64,000 nt of DNA from Cytophagales bacterium (GTDB lineage Bacteria; Bacteroidota; Bacteroidia; Cytophagales; Spirosomataceae), in contig RDXN01000044.1 in assembly GCA_004292855.1 (NCBI GenBank), positions 45,233 through 109,232 of the forward strand. The letters are read 5' to 3'. Numbering within the stretch: position 1 is the first letter of the stretch; each line of letters opens with the position of its first letter. The notes under the pieces were generated by a model. It was not told the DNA's origin. It saw nothing but the letters and a program-made list of their open reading frames with translations, and searched no databases. Below are positions 25,922-35,490 of this stretch, piece after piece. The position numbers and the translations under genes were made by a program.

Positions 25922-27259
25922 ATGTATAATAACTCACAAGATAAATTACTGAGAATGAGTCGTTTGTCGAAGTTTTGCGGAGCATTGGCTCTTTCGTTGG
26001 CCCTTTTATTTAACGGTAGCCAGACGAATGCGCAGGACTCGGTGGCGGCAGCCGGTGGTGGTCCGGCAGCGGCAACACCAGCCCCAGCGAGTGGCGGTGG
26101 AGACGTGGAGAAGGGCAAATCGTTGTTTAACAACAACTGTGCTCAGTGCCACGCAGTTACCGAGGAAGCATTGGTTGGACCAGGCCTGAAAGGCGTTCGG
26201 CAACGGACTCCCGGAGAGGCTTGGTTGCAGAAATGGATTCGTAATTCATCGGCTTTGATTGCTACTGGCGATGCGTACGCAGTTCAGGTGTTCAACAAGT
26301 ACAACAAGATTCAGATGTCGAACTTTCCGAATCTAACGGACGACGACATTAAAAGTATTCTTGACTATGTTGATTCTGCAAACGCTGCGCCCGCTGCGGC
26401 AGCGGTAGTTGGTGGAGGAACCTCGGCAGCCACTTCAACTCAAACGGGCGACGGAGGTGGTTCACCATCAAGCCTGTTCACGTTCGTGCTGGTTGCCCTG
26501 CTGATCGTGATGCTGCTTGTGTTGGGGGTGTTGCTCGTTATCGTGACTATCCTTTCAAAAGCTGTTCAGCCGGTTGGTGTAACAGCCGAGGGTACAGCCG
26601 CAACAGGAGCTTCGTTGGTTGATCGTCTGCGGACGGGCCTAACAAACACGGTCAACAACTCTATTGTGCGTTCGGTCGTGATCTGGCTTTTCGTTTTGGT
26701 TGCCACAAAGGCTATTATCGACGGCACGTTTAGTGTCGGTATTCAGCAGGGCTACGCACCAAAGCAGCCCATCCAGTATTCACACAAATTGCACGCTGGT
26801 CAGTACAAGATCGACTGTAACTATTGCCACACGGGTGTGAATAAGGGCAAATCGGCCACGATTCCGGCGGCCAACATCTGTATGAATTGCCACGGGGTCA
26901 TCAAGAAGGAGTCGCCCGAAATTCAGAAGATCTACGCGGCTATCGAGCAGAACCGCCCTATCGAATGGGTTCGGGTTCACAACCTGCCCGATCTGGCGTA
27001 CTTCAACCACGCGCAACACGTAAACGTTGGTAATATTCAGTGTCAGACCTGCCACGGCGAAATCGAGAAGATGGAAGTTGTGGAGCAACGGTCGTCACTC
27101 ACAATGGGCTGGTGTATCGACTGCCACCGCAAAACGGAGGTAAACACCAAAGACAACGCCTATTACGACAAACTCGTAGCCCTACACAAGAAAGAGACCA
27201 AAGAACCTCTTAAAGTTGCCAATATCGGTGGTCTTGAGTGTTCAAAGTGCCACTACTAA
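25922..27259 (+). CDS. actA: Alternative complex III subunit ActA, multiheme cytochrome c with extra N-terminal monoheme domain
   Basis: ActA is the multiheme electron-transfer subunit of the quinol-oxidising alternative complex III. In 445 residues there are six CxxCH heme c sites. The first, NNCAQCH (about 73), lies in a monoheme cytochrome c-like domain after the signal peptide. Then come two transmembrane segments (about 180-205 and 245-265), followed by five C-terminal sites: CNYCH (about 299), CMNCH, CQTCH, CIDCH and CSKCH. An Ala/Pro/Gly-rich linker surrounds the first domain. A later ATG at 25955 (MSRLSKF) would also give a good signal peptide and cannot be excluded. Confidence 0.9.
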   Translation: MYNNSQDKLLRMSRLSKFCGALALSLALLFNGSQTNAQDSVAAAGGGPAAATPAPASGGGDVEKGKSLFNNNCAQCHAVTEEALVGPGLKGVRQRTPGEAWLQKWIRNSSALIATGDAYAVQVFNKYNKIQMSNFPNLTDDDIKSILDYVDSANAAPAAAAVVGGGTSAATSTQTGDGGGSPSSLFTFVLVALLIVMLLVLGVLLVIVTILSKAVQPVGVTAEGTAATGASLVDRLRTGLTNTVNNSIVRSVVIWLFVLVATKAIIDGTFSVGIQQGYAPKQPIQYSHKLHAGQYKIDCNYCHTGVNKGKSATIPAANICMNCHGVIKKESPEIQKIYAAIEQNRPIEWVRVHNLPDLAYFNHAQHVNVGNIQCQTCHGEIEKMEVVEQRSSLTMGWCIDCHRKTEVNTKDNAYYDKLVALHKKETKEPLKVANIGGLECSKCHY

Positions 27260-27278
27260 TTCGATCATTCATTTACAC

Positions 27279-30200
27279 ATGGAGAATACGACCAAACGGT
27301 ATTGGAAGGGTGTTGAAGAGTTGCGGAACGATAGTGAGTTTGTAAAAAATGCAAACTCGGAATTTGCTAACGTCAACTCAGAAGAAGACCTGTTGGGTAA
27401 AGACCCCCAACGCCGTGATTTCTTAAAAGCAATGGGGTTTGGTATGGCTGCTGTCTCACTGGCAGCCTGCGAAGCACCCGTTCGGAAAGCCATTCCGTAC
27501 TTAAATAAGCCTGAGTTCACGTTCCCGTCCATTTCTGATTATTACGCTTCGACGTATGCTGAGAATGGAGATTATGCCCCAGTCCTGGTGGAAACCCGCG
27601 AAGGTCGCCCTATCAAAATTGAAGGTAATCCAGCTTCGAGCATAACAAAGGGCGGCACAACTGCTCGGGTACAAGCTTCGGTCCTGTCGCTGTATGATAT
27701 CGACAAACTGAAAGGTCCCAAGCGTGGCGAAACGGATGTCAAGTGGGAGGTGGCCGACCGCGAAATCATTAACCAATTGAACACGGTTGCTGGTCGGGGT
27801 GGTGCTATTCGGATTATAACAGGAACGATCATCAGCCCATCCACCAAAGCGGTTGTGGCTGATTTTGTTGCTAAATACCCAACGGCCCGCCACATCCAGT
27901 ACGACGTGAATTCGGTGTCGGGTTTGATTCAGGCAAACCAGATTTCATTTGGTCAGGCCGTTGTTCCGTCGTATCGGTTCGATAACGCTCAAACAATTGT
28001 GAGCATCGGGGCCGACTTCCTTGGCACATGGGTGGCTCCACTCGACTTTGCCTTACCCTACGCACAAGGTCGCAAGGTCGGAGCAACCAAAAAAGACATG
28101 TCGCGTCACTATCAGTTTGAGACCATTATGTCGATGACGGGTAGCAACGCCGATTACCGGGGTACCTACAAGCCTTCGCAGGAGGGTTTGGTAGTTGCTT
28201 CTTTATATAACAAAGTAGCTGCTAAACTAGGTGGCGCGTCGATAGCTGGTGTTACGGCAACAGAGGTGCAGTATCTCGATAAAGCCGCTGCCGACCTTGT
28301 TGCTTCACGCGGACGCGCTTTGGTGGTTTCTGGTTCTAACGACCCGAACGTTCAGATTGTCGTTAACGCGCTGAACAGCCTGTTGGGCAGCTACGGCTCG
28401 ACCATCGACCTCGGCACACCGCTCAACTACCGTCAGGGTAACGACGGACAGATGAACGCCTTCATTAACGAGGCCAAAGCGGGCACCGTGCAGGCCGTTA
28501 TGTTCTTCGGAGCTAACCCGGTCTACGATCACCCCCGTGGTGCTGAGTTGGCCGACGCTCTGCCGAAGATGGCCCTGTCGCTGTCATTCGCTGACCGGGC
28601 TGACGAGACCGCTTCCTTGTGCAAATACATCACACCTGCTCCTCATTATCTGGAGTGCTGGGGTGATGCCGAACCCAAGCGCGGATTCTACAGCATCACG
28701 CAGCCAGCCATTACGCACATCTACAAGACCCGTCAGTTCCAGACAAGCCTGTTGACATGGGCTGGTCGTCCGAATGATTTCCAGGCATACTTGAAGAACT
28801 ACTGGCGCACAAACCTGTATTCACAGGCAAGTGGAGCCGGTTCGTTCGACCAATTCTGGATTCAGACCTTGAACGACGGTGTGTTTGAACCTAACAAAGG
28901 TGCTACTGCTGCCTCAAGTGCGTCGTTCAACGCGGGTACTTTGGGAGTGGCGGGTTCTGCCATCGCCCAGCGTTATCGTCCAACCAACAACATCGAGCTA
29001 GCTCTTTATGAAACGGTAGGTGTCGGTACGGGAGCATTGGCAAACAACCCCTGGTTGCAAGAACTGCCCGATCCCGTTACGAAAGCGTGCTGGGATAATT
29101 ATGCTACCATTTCGCAGAAAACAGCCAAAGAAAAAGGTTGGGAGCAAGGCGATATGGTCAGCGTATCGGTCGACGGTAAAGCCGCTATCGAAGTGCCTGT
29201 GCTGATTCAGCCGGGTCAGGCCGATAACACGATTGGCGTTGCCATCGGGTATGGTCGCGAGAAAGCTGGGCGTTCTGCCAACACCGTTGGCAAAAACGCT
29301 TACCCGTTTGTGTCGATCACCAACGGCTACATTAATCTCTCGGCAGTAAATGCTAAAGTAGAAGGTGCTTCGGGTCGTCGCGAGATTGCGCAAACGCAAA
29401 CGCACGAGACCGTAATGGGTCGTCGCGCTGTGTTGCAGGAGACTACGTTGGCAGCTTACAAGAAAGATAAAGCGGCTGGTAGCTATCGTCCGAAAGTTGA
29501 AACATCAGAAGGACCGGTAACGCCTACCGACATCACACTCTGGAATGGTTACGGTAAGCCCAACCACTCGTGGGGTATGGTTATCGACCTGAACTCATGT
29601 ATTGGTTGCGGAACGTGTATTGTCGGCTGTAATTCGGAGAACAACATTCAGGTAGTTGGTCGCGACGAGGTAATTATGCGTCGCGAAATGCACTGGATGC
29701 GTATCGACCGCTACTACAGCAGCGATGGGGAAGAAGGCGATTATAAAGCATTAGAGGTTGCCTCGGCTAATCCAGAGGTAACGCATATGCCCATGCTGTG
29801 TCAGCACTGCTCAAACGCTCCTTGCGAGACGGTTTGCCCTGTATTGGCCACGACACACAGCACAGAAGGCCTGAACCAAATGACGTACAACCGTTGTATC
29901 GGTACGCGTTATTGCGCCAACAACTGTCCATACAAAGTGCGCCGGTTTAACTGGTTCAAGTACTTCGACAACGACAATTTCGATTACCATTTCAATAATG
30001 ACCTCGGTAAGATGGTCATCAACCCCGACGTTACGGTTCGTTCGCGGGGTGTAATTGAGAAGTGCTCGTTCTGTGTGCAACGTATTCAGGAAGGCAAGCT
30101 GACCGCTAAGAAAGAGCGTCGTCGGTTGCTGCCCGATGAGGTTCAGGTGGCTTGTGCGCAGGCTTGCCCGACCAACGCTATCGTGTTTGGGGACATGAAC

Positions 30201-30365
30201 AACCCTGAAAGCTCGATCTCGAAAGTACTCGCTACCGAACTGGAGTCGCGGGCTTTCCACGTACTGGAAGAAATCAACGTTCGGCCCCAAATATCGTATC
30301 TGACCAAGATTCGGAATAAAGACGAAGGCCCGAAACAAGAGTCTGTTCAGGAGTCGCAAGCATAG
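27279..30365 (+). CDS. actB: Alternative complex III subunit ActB, iron-sulfur protein
   Basis: Large peripheral subunit holding the iron-sulfur wire of alternative complex III. The 1028-residue protein has a Tat-like twin-arginine signal at 45-46 (QRRDFLKAMGFG) ending in a lipobox-like Cys at 64 (SLAAC). A long molybdopterin-oxidoreductase-like domain follows (a domain without cofactor in characterised ActB). The C-terminal ferredoxin domain has four cysteine groups: CIGCGTCIVGC, CQHCSNAPCETVCP, CIGTRYCANNCP and CSFC...CAQACP. ATG 27279 is preferred over the upstream in-frame codon at 27216, which lies inside actA. It precedes actC by 38 bases. Confidence 0.95.
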   Translation: MENTTKRYWKGVEELRNDSEFVKNANSEFANVNSEEDLLGKDPQRRDFLKAMGFGMAAVSLAACEAPVRKAIPYLNKPEFTFPSISDYYASTYAENGDYAPVLVETREGRPIKIEGNPASSITKGGTTARVQASVLSLYDIDKLKGPKRGETDVKWEVADREIINQLNTVAGRGGAIRIITGTIISPSTKAVVADFVAKYPTARHIQYDVNSVSGLIQANQISFGQAVVPSYRFDNAQTIVSIGADFLGTWVAPLDFALPYAQGRKVGATKKDMSRHYQFETIMSMTGSNADYRGTYKPSQEGLVVASLYNKVAAKLGGASIAGVTATEVQYLDKAAADLVASRGRALVVSGSNDPNVQIVVNALNSLLGSYGSTIDLGTPLNYRQGNDGQMNAFINEAKAGTVQAVMFFGANPVYDHPRGAELADALPKMALSLSFADRADETASLCKYITPAPHYLECWGDAEPKRGFYSITQPAITHIYKTRQFQTSLLTWAGRPNDFQAYLKNYWRTNLYSQASGAGSFDQFWIQTLNDGVFEPNKGATAASSASFNAGTLGVAGSAIAQRYRPTNNIELALYETVGVGTGALANNPWLQELPDPVTKACWDNYATISQKTAKEKGWEQGDMVSVSVDGKAAIEVPVLIQPGQADNTIGVAIGYGREKAGRSANTVGKNAYPFVSITNGYINLSAVNAKVEGASGRREIAQTQTHETVMGRRAVLQETTLAAYKKDKAAGSYRPKVETSEGPVTPTDITLWNGYGKPNHSWGMVIDLNSCIGCGTCIVGCNSENNIQVVGRDEVIMRREMHWMRIDRYYSSDGEEGDYKALEVASANPEVTHMPMLCQHCSNAPCETVCPVLATTHSTEGLNQMTYNRCIGTRYCANNCPYKVRRFNWFKYFDNDNFDYHFNNDLGKMVINPDVTVRSRGVIEKCSFCVQRIQEGKLTAKKERRRLLPDEVQVACAQACPTNAIVFGDMNNPESSISKVLATELESRAFHVLEEINVRPQISYLTKIRNKDEGPKQESVQESQA

Positions 30366-30403
30366 TTCGTAGAAAAGACAACGTAATTAATTAAGATAAA
30401 ACC

Positions 30404-31831
30404 ATGCATGTCACTTCGTCCGTAAGAACTCCATTAGTTACCGGCGGTAAAACGTACGCCGATGTAACGGAGGACGTGAGCAGACAGGTAGAGGGTCGTC
30501 CGACTCGCGAGTGGACAATCGCTTTTACCATTTCGGTCATCGTACTGATCTATGGCACCGCCTGCGTTTGCTGGACCTGGTGGGAAGGTCTGGGCGTTTG
30601 GGGGTTGAACAAGACTGTAGGCTGGGCCTGGGATATTACCAACTTCGTTTGGTGGGTAGGTATCGGTCACGCCGGTACACTGATCTCCGCCATCCTGCTG
30701 CTGTTCCGTCAAAAGTGGCGGACTGCCGTTAACCGTGCTGCGGAGGCCATGACTATCTTCGCCGTATTGTGTGCCGCAAGCTTTATTGTTATGCACATGG
30801 GTCGCCCCTGGATGGCCTACTGGGCCTTGCCACTGCCAAACACGTTCGGTTCACTGTGGGTGAACTTTAAGTCGCCCCTCGTTTGGGACGTGTTCGCTAT
30901 CAGCACGTACTTCACCGTATCGCTGGTGTTCTGGTACATGGGTCTGATTCCTGACCTCGCCACCATTCGCGACCGCGCCCGTAGCAAAGTGTCTCGCTAC
31001 ATCTACGGCGCATTGTCGCTCGGATGGAACGGAGCAGCCAAGACGTGGGCACGCTACGAATACATGAGCTTGATTCTGGCGGGTCTATCGACACCACTCG
31101 TACTCTCGGTACACACGATTGTAAGTATGGACTTTGCTACCTCGGTTATTCCAGGCTGGCACACTACCATTTTCCCTCCATACTTCGTAGCAGGTGCTAT
31201 CTTCTCCGGCTTCGCAATGGTGCAAAACCTGATGCTGATTATCCGGGTGGTGTTCCGCCTAGAAGATTACATTACGGTCGAGCACATCGAGTCGATGAAC
31301 AAGATCATCACCTTGACGGGTTCTATTGTGGGAGTTGCTTACCTGACCGAGTTTTTCATCGCCTGGTATTCGGGTGTTGAGTTCGAGACCTACGCGTTCA
31401 TCAACCGGGCAACCGGACCATATTGGTGGGCATACTGGGCTATGATGACCTGTAACGTAATCTCGCCACAGCTTTTCTGGATTCGTTCGGTTCGTCGTTC
31501 GGTGGTTTGGACGTTTGTTCTGTCGGTTATCGTGAACATTGGTATGTGGTTTGAGCGGTTTGTAATTATTGTTACGTCCCTTCACCGCGATTACCTGCCA
31601 TCGAGCTGGGCCATGTTCCACCCAACGTTGTTCGACATCAGTGACTACATTTTCTCGTTTGGCTTCTTCTTTACGCTCTTCTTGTTGTTTGCCAAGTTCC
31701 TGCCGGTTGTTAACATGGCTGAGGTGAAAGCAATCATCAAATCATCGTCGGAGAAACTGCCCGTATCTGTATCGGGTGTTGCCAAAGGCGAGCGTGTTGC
31801 TAACCCAACATTTAACAAAGACGCTGAATAA
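30404..31831 (+). CDS. actC: Alternative complex III subunit ActC, NrfD-like membrane protein
   Basis: Polytopic NrfD/PsrC-type subunit that carries the quinol-binding site of alternative complex III. The 475-residue protein has about ten hydrophobic helices. Typical blocks include [21 protein letters not shown] and the aromatic, charged [16 protein letters not shown]. It sits between actB and actD with short gaps (38 and 21 bases) and shares the transcript with the oxidase genes. A second NrfD-like protein, ActF, is encoded downstream. Confidence 0.95.
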   Translation: MHVTSSVRTPLVTGGKTYADVTEDVSRQVEGRPTREWTIAFTISVIVLIYGTACVCWTWWEGLGVWGLNKTVGWAWDITNFVWWVGIGHAGTLISAILLLFRQKWRTAVNRAAEAMTIFAVLCAASFIVMHMGRPWMAYWALPLPNTFGSLWVNFKSPLVWDVFAISTYFTVSLVFWYMGLIPDLATIRDRARSKVSRYIYGALSLGWNGAAKTWARYEYMSLILAGLSTPLVLSVHTIVSMDFATSVIPGWHTTIFPPYFVAGAIFSGFAMVQNLMLIIRVVFRLEDYITVEHIESMNKIITLTGSIVGVAYLTEFFIAWYSGVEFETYAFINRATGPYWWAYWAMMTCNVISPQLFWIRSVRRSVVWTFVLSVIVNIGMWFERFVIIVTSLHRDYLPSSWAMFHPTLFDISDYIFSFGFFFTLFLLFAKFLPVVNMAEVKAIIKSSSEKLPVSVSGVAKGERVANPTFNKDAE

Positions 31832-31852
31832 CCCACGCACTCACACGAAACA

Positions 31853-32389
31853 ATGTCAGATTCACATAACAACGGTGGCAAATTTCTGGTCGGCATCTTC
31901 GATGATGATGATGTGGTGCTGAAAGCCGTAAAAGAAGTTAAAGAAGCAGGGGTACGGATTCATGAAGTGTACACGCCCTTCCCGATTCACGGGTTGGATG
32001 TCGCACTCGGTCACCCCCGCACTAAATTAGGTATCGCTGCTTTCATGTTTGGTCTTAGTGGCACATTGACCGCTTTATCCTTGACAGCCTATACCGAAAA
32101 GTTCGACTGGCCAATGATTGTAGGTGGTAAGGACTCTTACTCATTTCCGGTCTATATCCCGGTCATTTTTGAGCTTACAGTTCTCTTCTGCGCACTGGGT
32201 ATGGTTGGTACATTCATCGTATCGAATGGCCTCGGCCCAAGTGTTAAGCCGCTTATGTTCGATTTGCGTACGACCGACAACAAATTCGCGATGGCTATTG
32301 ATTTGAGCAAGAACGGACTGGGTGAAGGGCGAATTGAGCAAATTCTGAAGGAATCAGGAGCGGCTGAGGTTAACGTTAAGCAGTTTTAA
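31853..32389 (+). CDS. actD: Alternative complex III subunit ActD (DUF3341)
   Basis: Small membrane subunit of alternative complex III with a cytoplasmic N-terminal domain and two transmembrane helices. In 178 residues: an N-terminal DUF3341 ferredoxin-like region (GIFDDDDVVLKAVKEVKEAG, then VYTPFPIHGLDVALG), helices about 60-85 and 100-125, and a short C-terminal domain. Its place between actC and actE is the canonical act order. Confidence 0.94.
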   Translation: MSDSHNNGGKFLVGIFDDDDVVLKAVKEVKEAGVRIHEVYTPFPIHGLDVALGHPRTKLGIAAFMFGLSGTLTALSLTAYTEKFDWPMIVGGKDSYSFPVYIPVIFELTVLFCALGMVGTFIVSNGLGPSVKPLMFDLRTTDNKFAMAIDLSKNGLGEGRIEQILKESGAAEVNVKQF

Positions 32390-32406
32390 TCGGAAGGTCT
32401 ACAACA

Positions 32407-33012
32407 ATGATAGTTCGAAAAATAACACTTGCATCGCTGGCCTTTATGGGCATCATGACCCTGAACACATCCTGTTCAAAAGATCATGATGACACCGGGG
32501 TAGAGTATGCTCCTCAGATGTACGAGCCGGTTGGTTATGAACCCTACGAGCAGGTCGACTCTAATAAAGTCAATCCGATGGGGCTTAATATGCGGATGCC
32601 AGCTCAAGGCACGGTGGCCCGTCCAAACTACCATACTCGCTTTGGAACAGGAGACAGCTCGTCAGCCGATCTGATGATCTACAACATTCCAAAAGATAGT
32701 ATTGCCATTGCTGAACGCACGTTGACAAATCCAATCCCAGAGACTGAAAAGACGCTGGAAGAAGGCAAACTGCTGTACGCTCGCTATTGCACTCACTGTC
32801 ATGGCGAAGGCGGCAAAGGCGACGGTCTGGTTGGTAAACAATATAAGGGGGTTCCCAGCTATTCGGCAGACGCCTACAAAACAATGAACGATGGACACGT
32901 TTTCCACGTCATTACGCACGGTAAAGGTCGCATGTGGCCACATGGCTCGCAGATGACACCGGAAGAGCGGTGGAAAATCGTTCAGTACGTTCATAAACTA
33001 CAACAAGGTTAA
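32407..33012 (+). CDS. actE: Alternative complex III subunit ActE, monoheme cytochrome c lipoprotein
   Basis: Monoheme cytochrome c that passes electrons toward the oxidase. The 201-residue protein has a lipoprotein signal with Cys 23 (TLNTSCSKD), an unstructured Tyr/Pro-rich stretch, and one heme site YCTHCHGEGGKGDG (about 126) followed by the axial Met region GRMWPHGSQMTPEE. It is 17 bases after actD and 11 bases before actF. Confidence 0.94.
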   Translation: MIVRKITLASLAFMGIMTLNTSCSKDHDDTGVEYAPQMYEPVGYEPYEQVDSNKVNPMGLNMRMPAQGTVARPNYHTRFGTGDSSSADLMIYNIPKDSIAIAERTLTNPIPETEKTLEEGKLLYARYCTHCHGEGGKGDGLVGKQYKGVPSYSADAYKTMNDGHVFHVITHGKGRMWPHGSQMTPEERWKIVQYVHKLQQG

Positions 33013-33023
33013 AATCTAAACGA

Positions 33024-34328
33024 ATGGCATCTGTTCACGCAATACCATCGCTGGAACAAGAATACGAATTCACAGGTGAATCCAAGCGTCGGTTGCTGAT
33101 TGGCATCGGAGCGGGGGTTGCCCTGGTTGCAATTGGTGCTTTTTTGCTCGCATCCGGCGTTGGAGAACACTCTCACGAAGTGGTTCAAGGTCAAGGCCAT
33201 AGTACTGGCCACGAAGGCGAACACGGCTATAAATGGACAACTCGCCTGTGGGCTAACCTGTGGTTGAATGGCGTCTATTTTACCGGCATTTCAGTCATTG
33301 GCATGTTTTTCATTTCGTATAACTATCTGGCTCAGGCAGGCTGGTCGTCCGTATTTAAGCGGATTCCCGAAGCAATGCCTGCTTTTTTGCCGGTAACAGC
33401 AGTAGTTATATTGGTCACCTTCTTCGTAGCTGGTCACGATTTATTTCACTGGACTCACGAGGGTTTGTATGATCCCAAAAGTGAAGATTACGACCCTATC
33501 ATTGCAGGTAAGCACGGGTTCCTGAATACACCGTTCTACATAGGCCGGTTGATCTTCTACTTTGTTGCCTGGTATGGCCTGTGGAGGCTATTACGTAACT
33601 TTTCACTTCGTGAAGACCTTGAAGGTGGAACTGAATATTACGACAAGAGCATCAAATTTGGTGTGGTGTTTCTGGTTGTATTTGCTGTTACCTCGTCTAC
33701 CTCAGCCTGGGACTTCGTGATGTCAATTGATTCACACTGGTTCTCGACCATGTTTGGCTGGTATACGTTGGCAAGTTGGCACGTGGCAGGTCTTGCCGTT
33801 ATGACACTTACCGTTGTGACGTTGCGCGAGCGCGGCTACCTGCAAGCCGTTAACGAGAATCACCTGCATGATTTGGGCAAGTTTATGTTTGCGTTCAGTA
33901 TTTTCTGGACATACGTGTGGTTTGCGCAGTTTATGCTGATTTATTACGCCAACTTACCTGAGGAAACCATCTATTACAGAGAGCGTTTTAGTGGGTACGG
34001 CGGCATCTACAAAGCTCCGTTTTTTATCACCTTATTTCTAAACTTTGTCTTTCCATTCCTCGTTCTCATGACAAGGGATGCGAAGCGAGTTACGAACATT
34101 TTGAAGATCGCTTGTTGGGGTATCATCGTTGGTCATTACTTCGATTTTTATACCAACATTATGCCCGGCACGGTAGGTGAGCATGGTGGCTTTGGACCGA
34201 TTGAGTTCGGTATGATTTTGATTTTTGCCTGTGGTTTTATGTGGTCTATGTCGGCACAGCTTGCCAAGGCAAATCTGTATCCGAAGAACCACCCGATGAT
34301 TGAAGAAGCAATTCATCACGACATTTAA
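33024..34328 (+). CDS. actF: Alternative complex III subunit ActF, NrfD-like membrane protein
   Basis: Second NrfD-like polytopic subunit of the complex, 434 residues with about ten hydrophobic segments. A His-rich soluble loop follows the first helix (EHSHEVVQGQGHSTGHEGEH). Conserved-looking features are the FVAGHDLFHWTHEGLYDP loop and the block SSTSAWDFVMSIDSHWFSTMFGWY. The gene ends 14 bases before oxidase subunit II, linking complex III and the terminal oxidase in one unit. The His-rich loop could bind metal, but that is only inference. Confidence 0.94.
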   Translation: MASVHAIPSLEQEYEFTGESKRRLLIGIGAGVALVAIGAFLLASGVGEHSHEVVQGQGHSTGHEGEHGYKWTTRLWANLWLNGVYFTGISVIGMFFISYNYLAQAGWSSVFKRIPEAMPAFLPVTAVVILVTFFVAGHDLFHWTHEGLYDPKSEDYDPIIAGKHGFLNTPFYIGRLIFYFVAWYGLWRLLRNFSLREDLEGGTEYYDKSIKFGVVFLVVFAVTSSTSAWDFVMSIDSHWFSTMFGWYTLASWHVAGLAVMTLTVVTLRERGYLQAVNENHLHDLGKFMFAFSIFWTYVWFAQFMLIYYANLPEETIYYRERFSGYGGIYKAPFFITLFLNFVFPFLVLMTRDAKRVTNILKIACWGIIVGHYFDFYTNIMPGTVGEHGGFGPIEFGMILIFACGFMWSMSAQLAKANLYPKNHPMIEEAIHHDI

Positions 34329-34342
34329 CACCTCGTACGTTT

Positions 34343-35464
34343 ATGATCTACATAGTTGGTTTATTAGCAGTTATCTTCCTGGCTATGGCAGCCGTGGTTG
34401 TATCTCGTATGGCAGCCGTAGTACGGAATGTTGGCGGGACCGAAGATGGCGACGACAGCAGTTACACGGGCATTAGCAACAAAATCAACGGAGCCATGTT
34501 TATGGTGTTCCTGATTTTAGGTGGCATAGCGGCAACGTGGTCCTTCATGCACTCGACGCAGTATTTTTTGCCTGAGGCATCCTCGCCACATGGTCGGCGA
34601 ACCGATGAGTTGTTTTGGATTTCGATGGCTATCGTTACGTTCTCGGCTGTTCTTACAAACGTAATTCTGTTTTATTTCTCTTATCGGTATCAGGCCCGTA
34701 AAGGGTACAAAGCAGCGTATTACCCAGAGAATCACAAATTGGAGTTGATTTGGACAGTGGTTCCGGCTGTAGTAATGGCTGTGATGGTATTTACAGGATG
34801 GCGTGCTTGGCGCGACATTATGTCGGAAGCCCCACAAGGTGCCCAGGAGATCGAGATCGTTGGCAAGCAATTCAACTGGATTGTACGCTACCCTGGTGTT
34901 GACGACAACAAGCTCGGTAATTACAATTACAAGCTTACCGATAACAATAATGAGGTGGGTATCGACTACTCTGACGAGAAAGCATTTGATGACTTCACCT
35001 CGACAACGGAAATGCACATTCCTGTGGGAAAGCCAATCGCGTTGAAGATACGCGCTCGTGACGTACTTCACAGTGTGTTTATTCCGCACATGCGGGTGAA
35101 AATGGACGCCGTTCCAGGTATGCCAACGCGCTTCTGGTTCACCGCCGACAAGACGACTGAGCAGATGAAAAATGAGCTGAACAATCAGGACTTTACGTAT
35201 GAAATCGCTTGTACCGAGGTATGTGGTCGGGGACACTTCTCCATGCGCGTTCGGTTGATTGTTGAAGATGAAGACTCATGGAAAAAATGGTGTGCTGAGC
35301 AGAAACCACTGCTTACCTCGTTTCCTGAGTATGCTTCTCGGATACCGGCTAATCTAAAGGCAAAAGCGGCTAAGTATCTCCCCGCCGACGCTGCTGCCCC
35401 TTCTGATAGTACAACGGCCTCGACCCAGCAGGGCGGTGCGGCTGCAAGTGTTTCTTTGCGTTAA
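34343..35464 (+). CDS. coxB: Cytochrome c oxidase subunit II
   Basis: Carries the CuA centre that accepts electrons from cytochrome c. The 373-residue protein has N-terminal hydrophobic segments, including an extra one at the very start and two near 50-125, and then a cupredoxin domain. CuA ligands are visible: His in DVLHSVFIPHMRVK, the Cys pair in ACTEVCGRGH, the final His in GRGH and the Met in FSMR. No C-terminal cytochrome c (CxxCH) domain, so it is not a caa3-type fusion. The C-terminal tail is Ala/Ser/Thr-rich. Confidence 0.95.
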   Translation: MIYIVGLLAVIFLAMAAVVVSRMAAVVRNVGGTEDGDDSSYTGISNKINGAMFMVFLILGGIAATWSFMHSTQYFLPEASSPHGRRTDELFWISMAIVTFSAVLTNVILFYFSYRYQARKGYKAAYYPENHKLELIWTVVPAVVMAVMVFTGWRAWRDIMSEAPQGAQEIEIVGKQFNWIVRYPGVDDNKLGNYNYKLTDNNNEVGIDYSDEKAFDDFTSTTEMHIPVGKPIALKIRARDVLHSVFIPHMRVKMDAVPGMPTRFWFTADKTTEQMKNELNNQDFTYEIACTEVCGRGHFSMRVRLIVEDEDSWKKWCAEQKPLLTSFPEYASRIPANLKAKAAKYLPADAAAPSDSTTASTQQGGAAASVSLR

Positions 35465-35490
35465 TTGTAATTACGAACCTATCCAAACAG

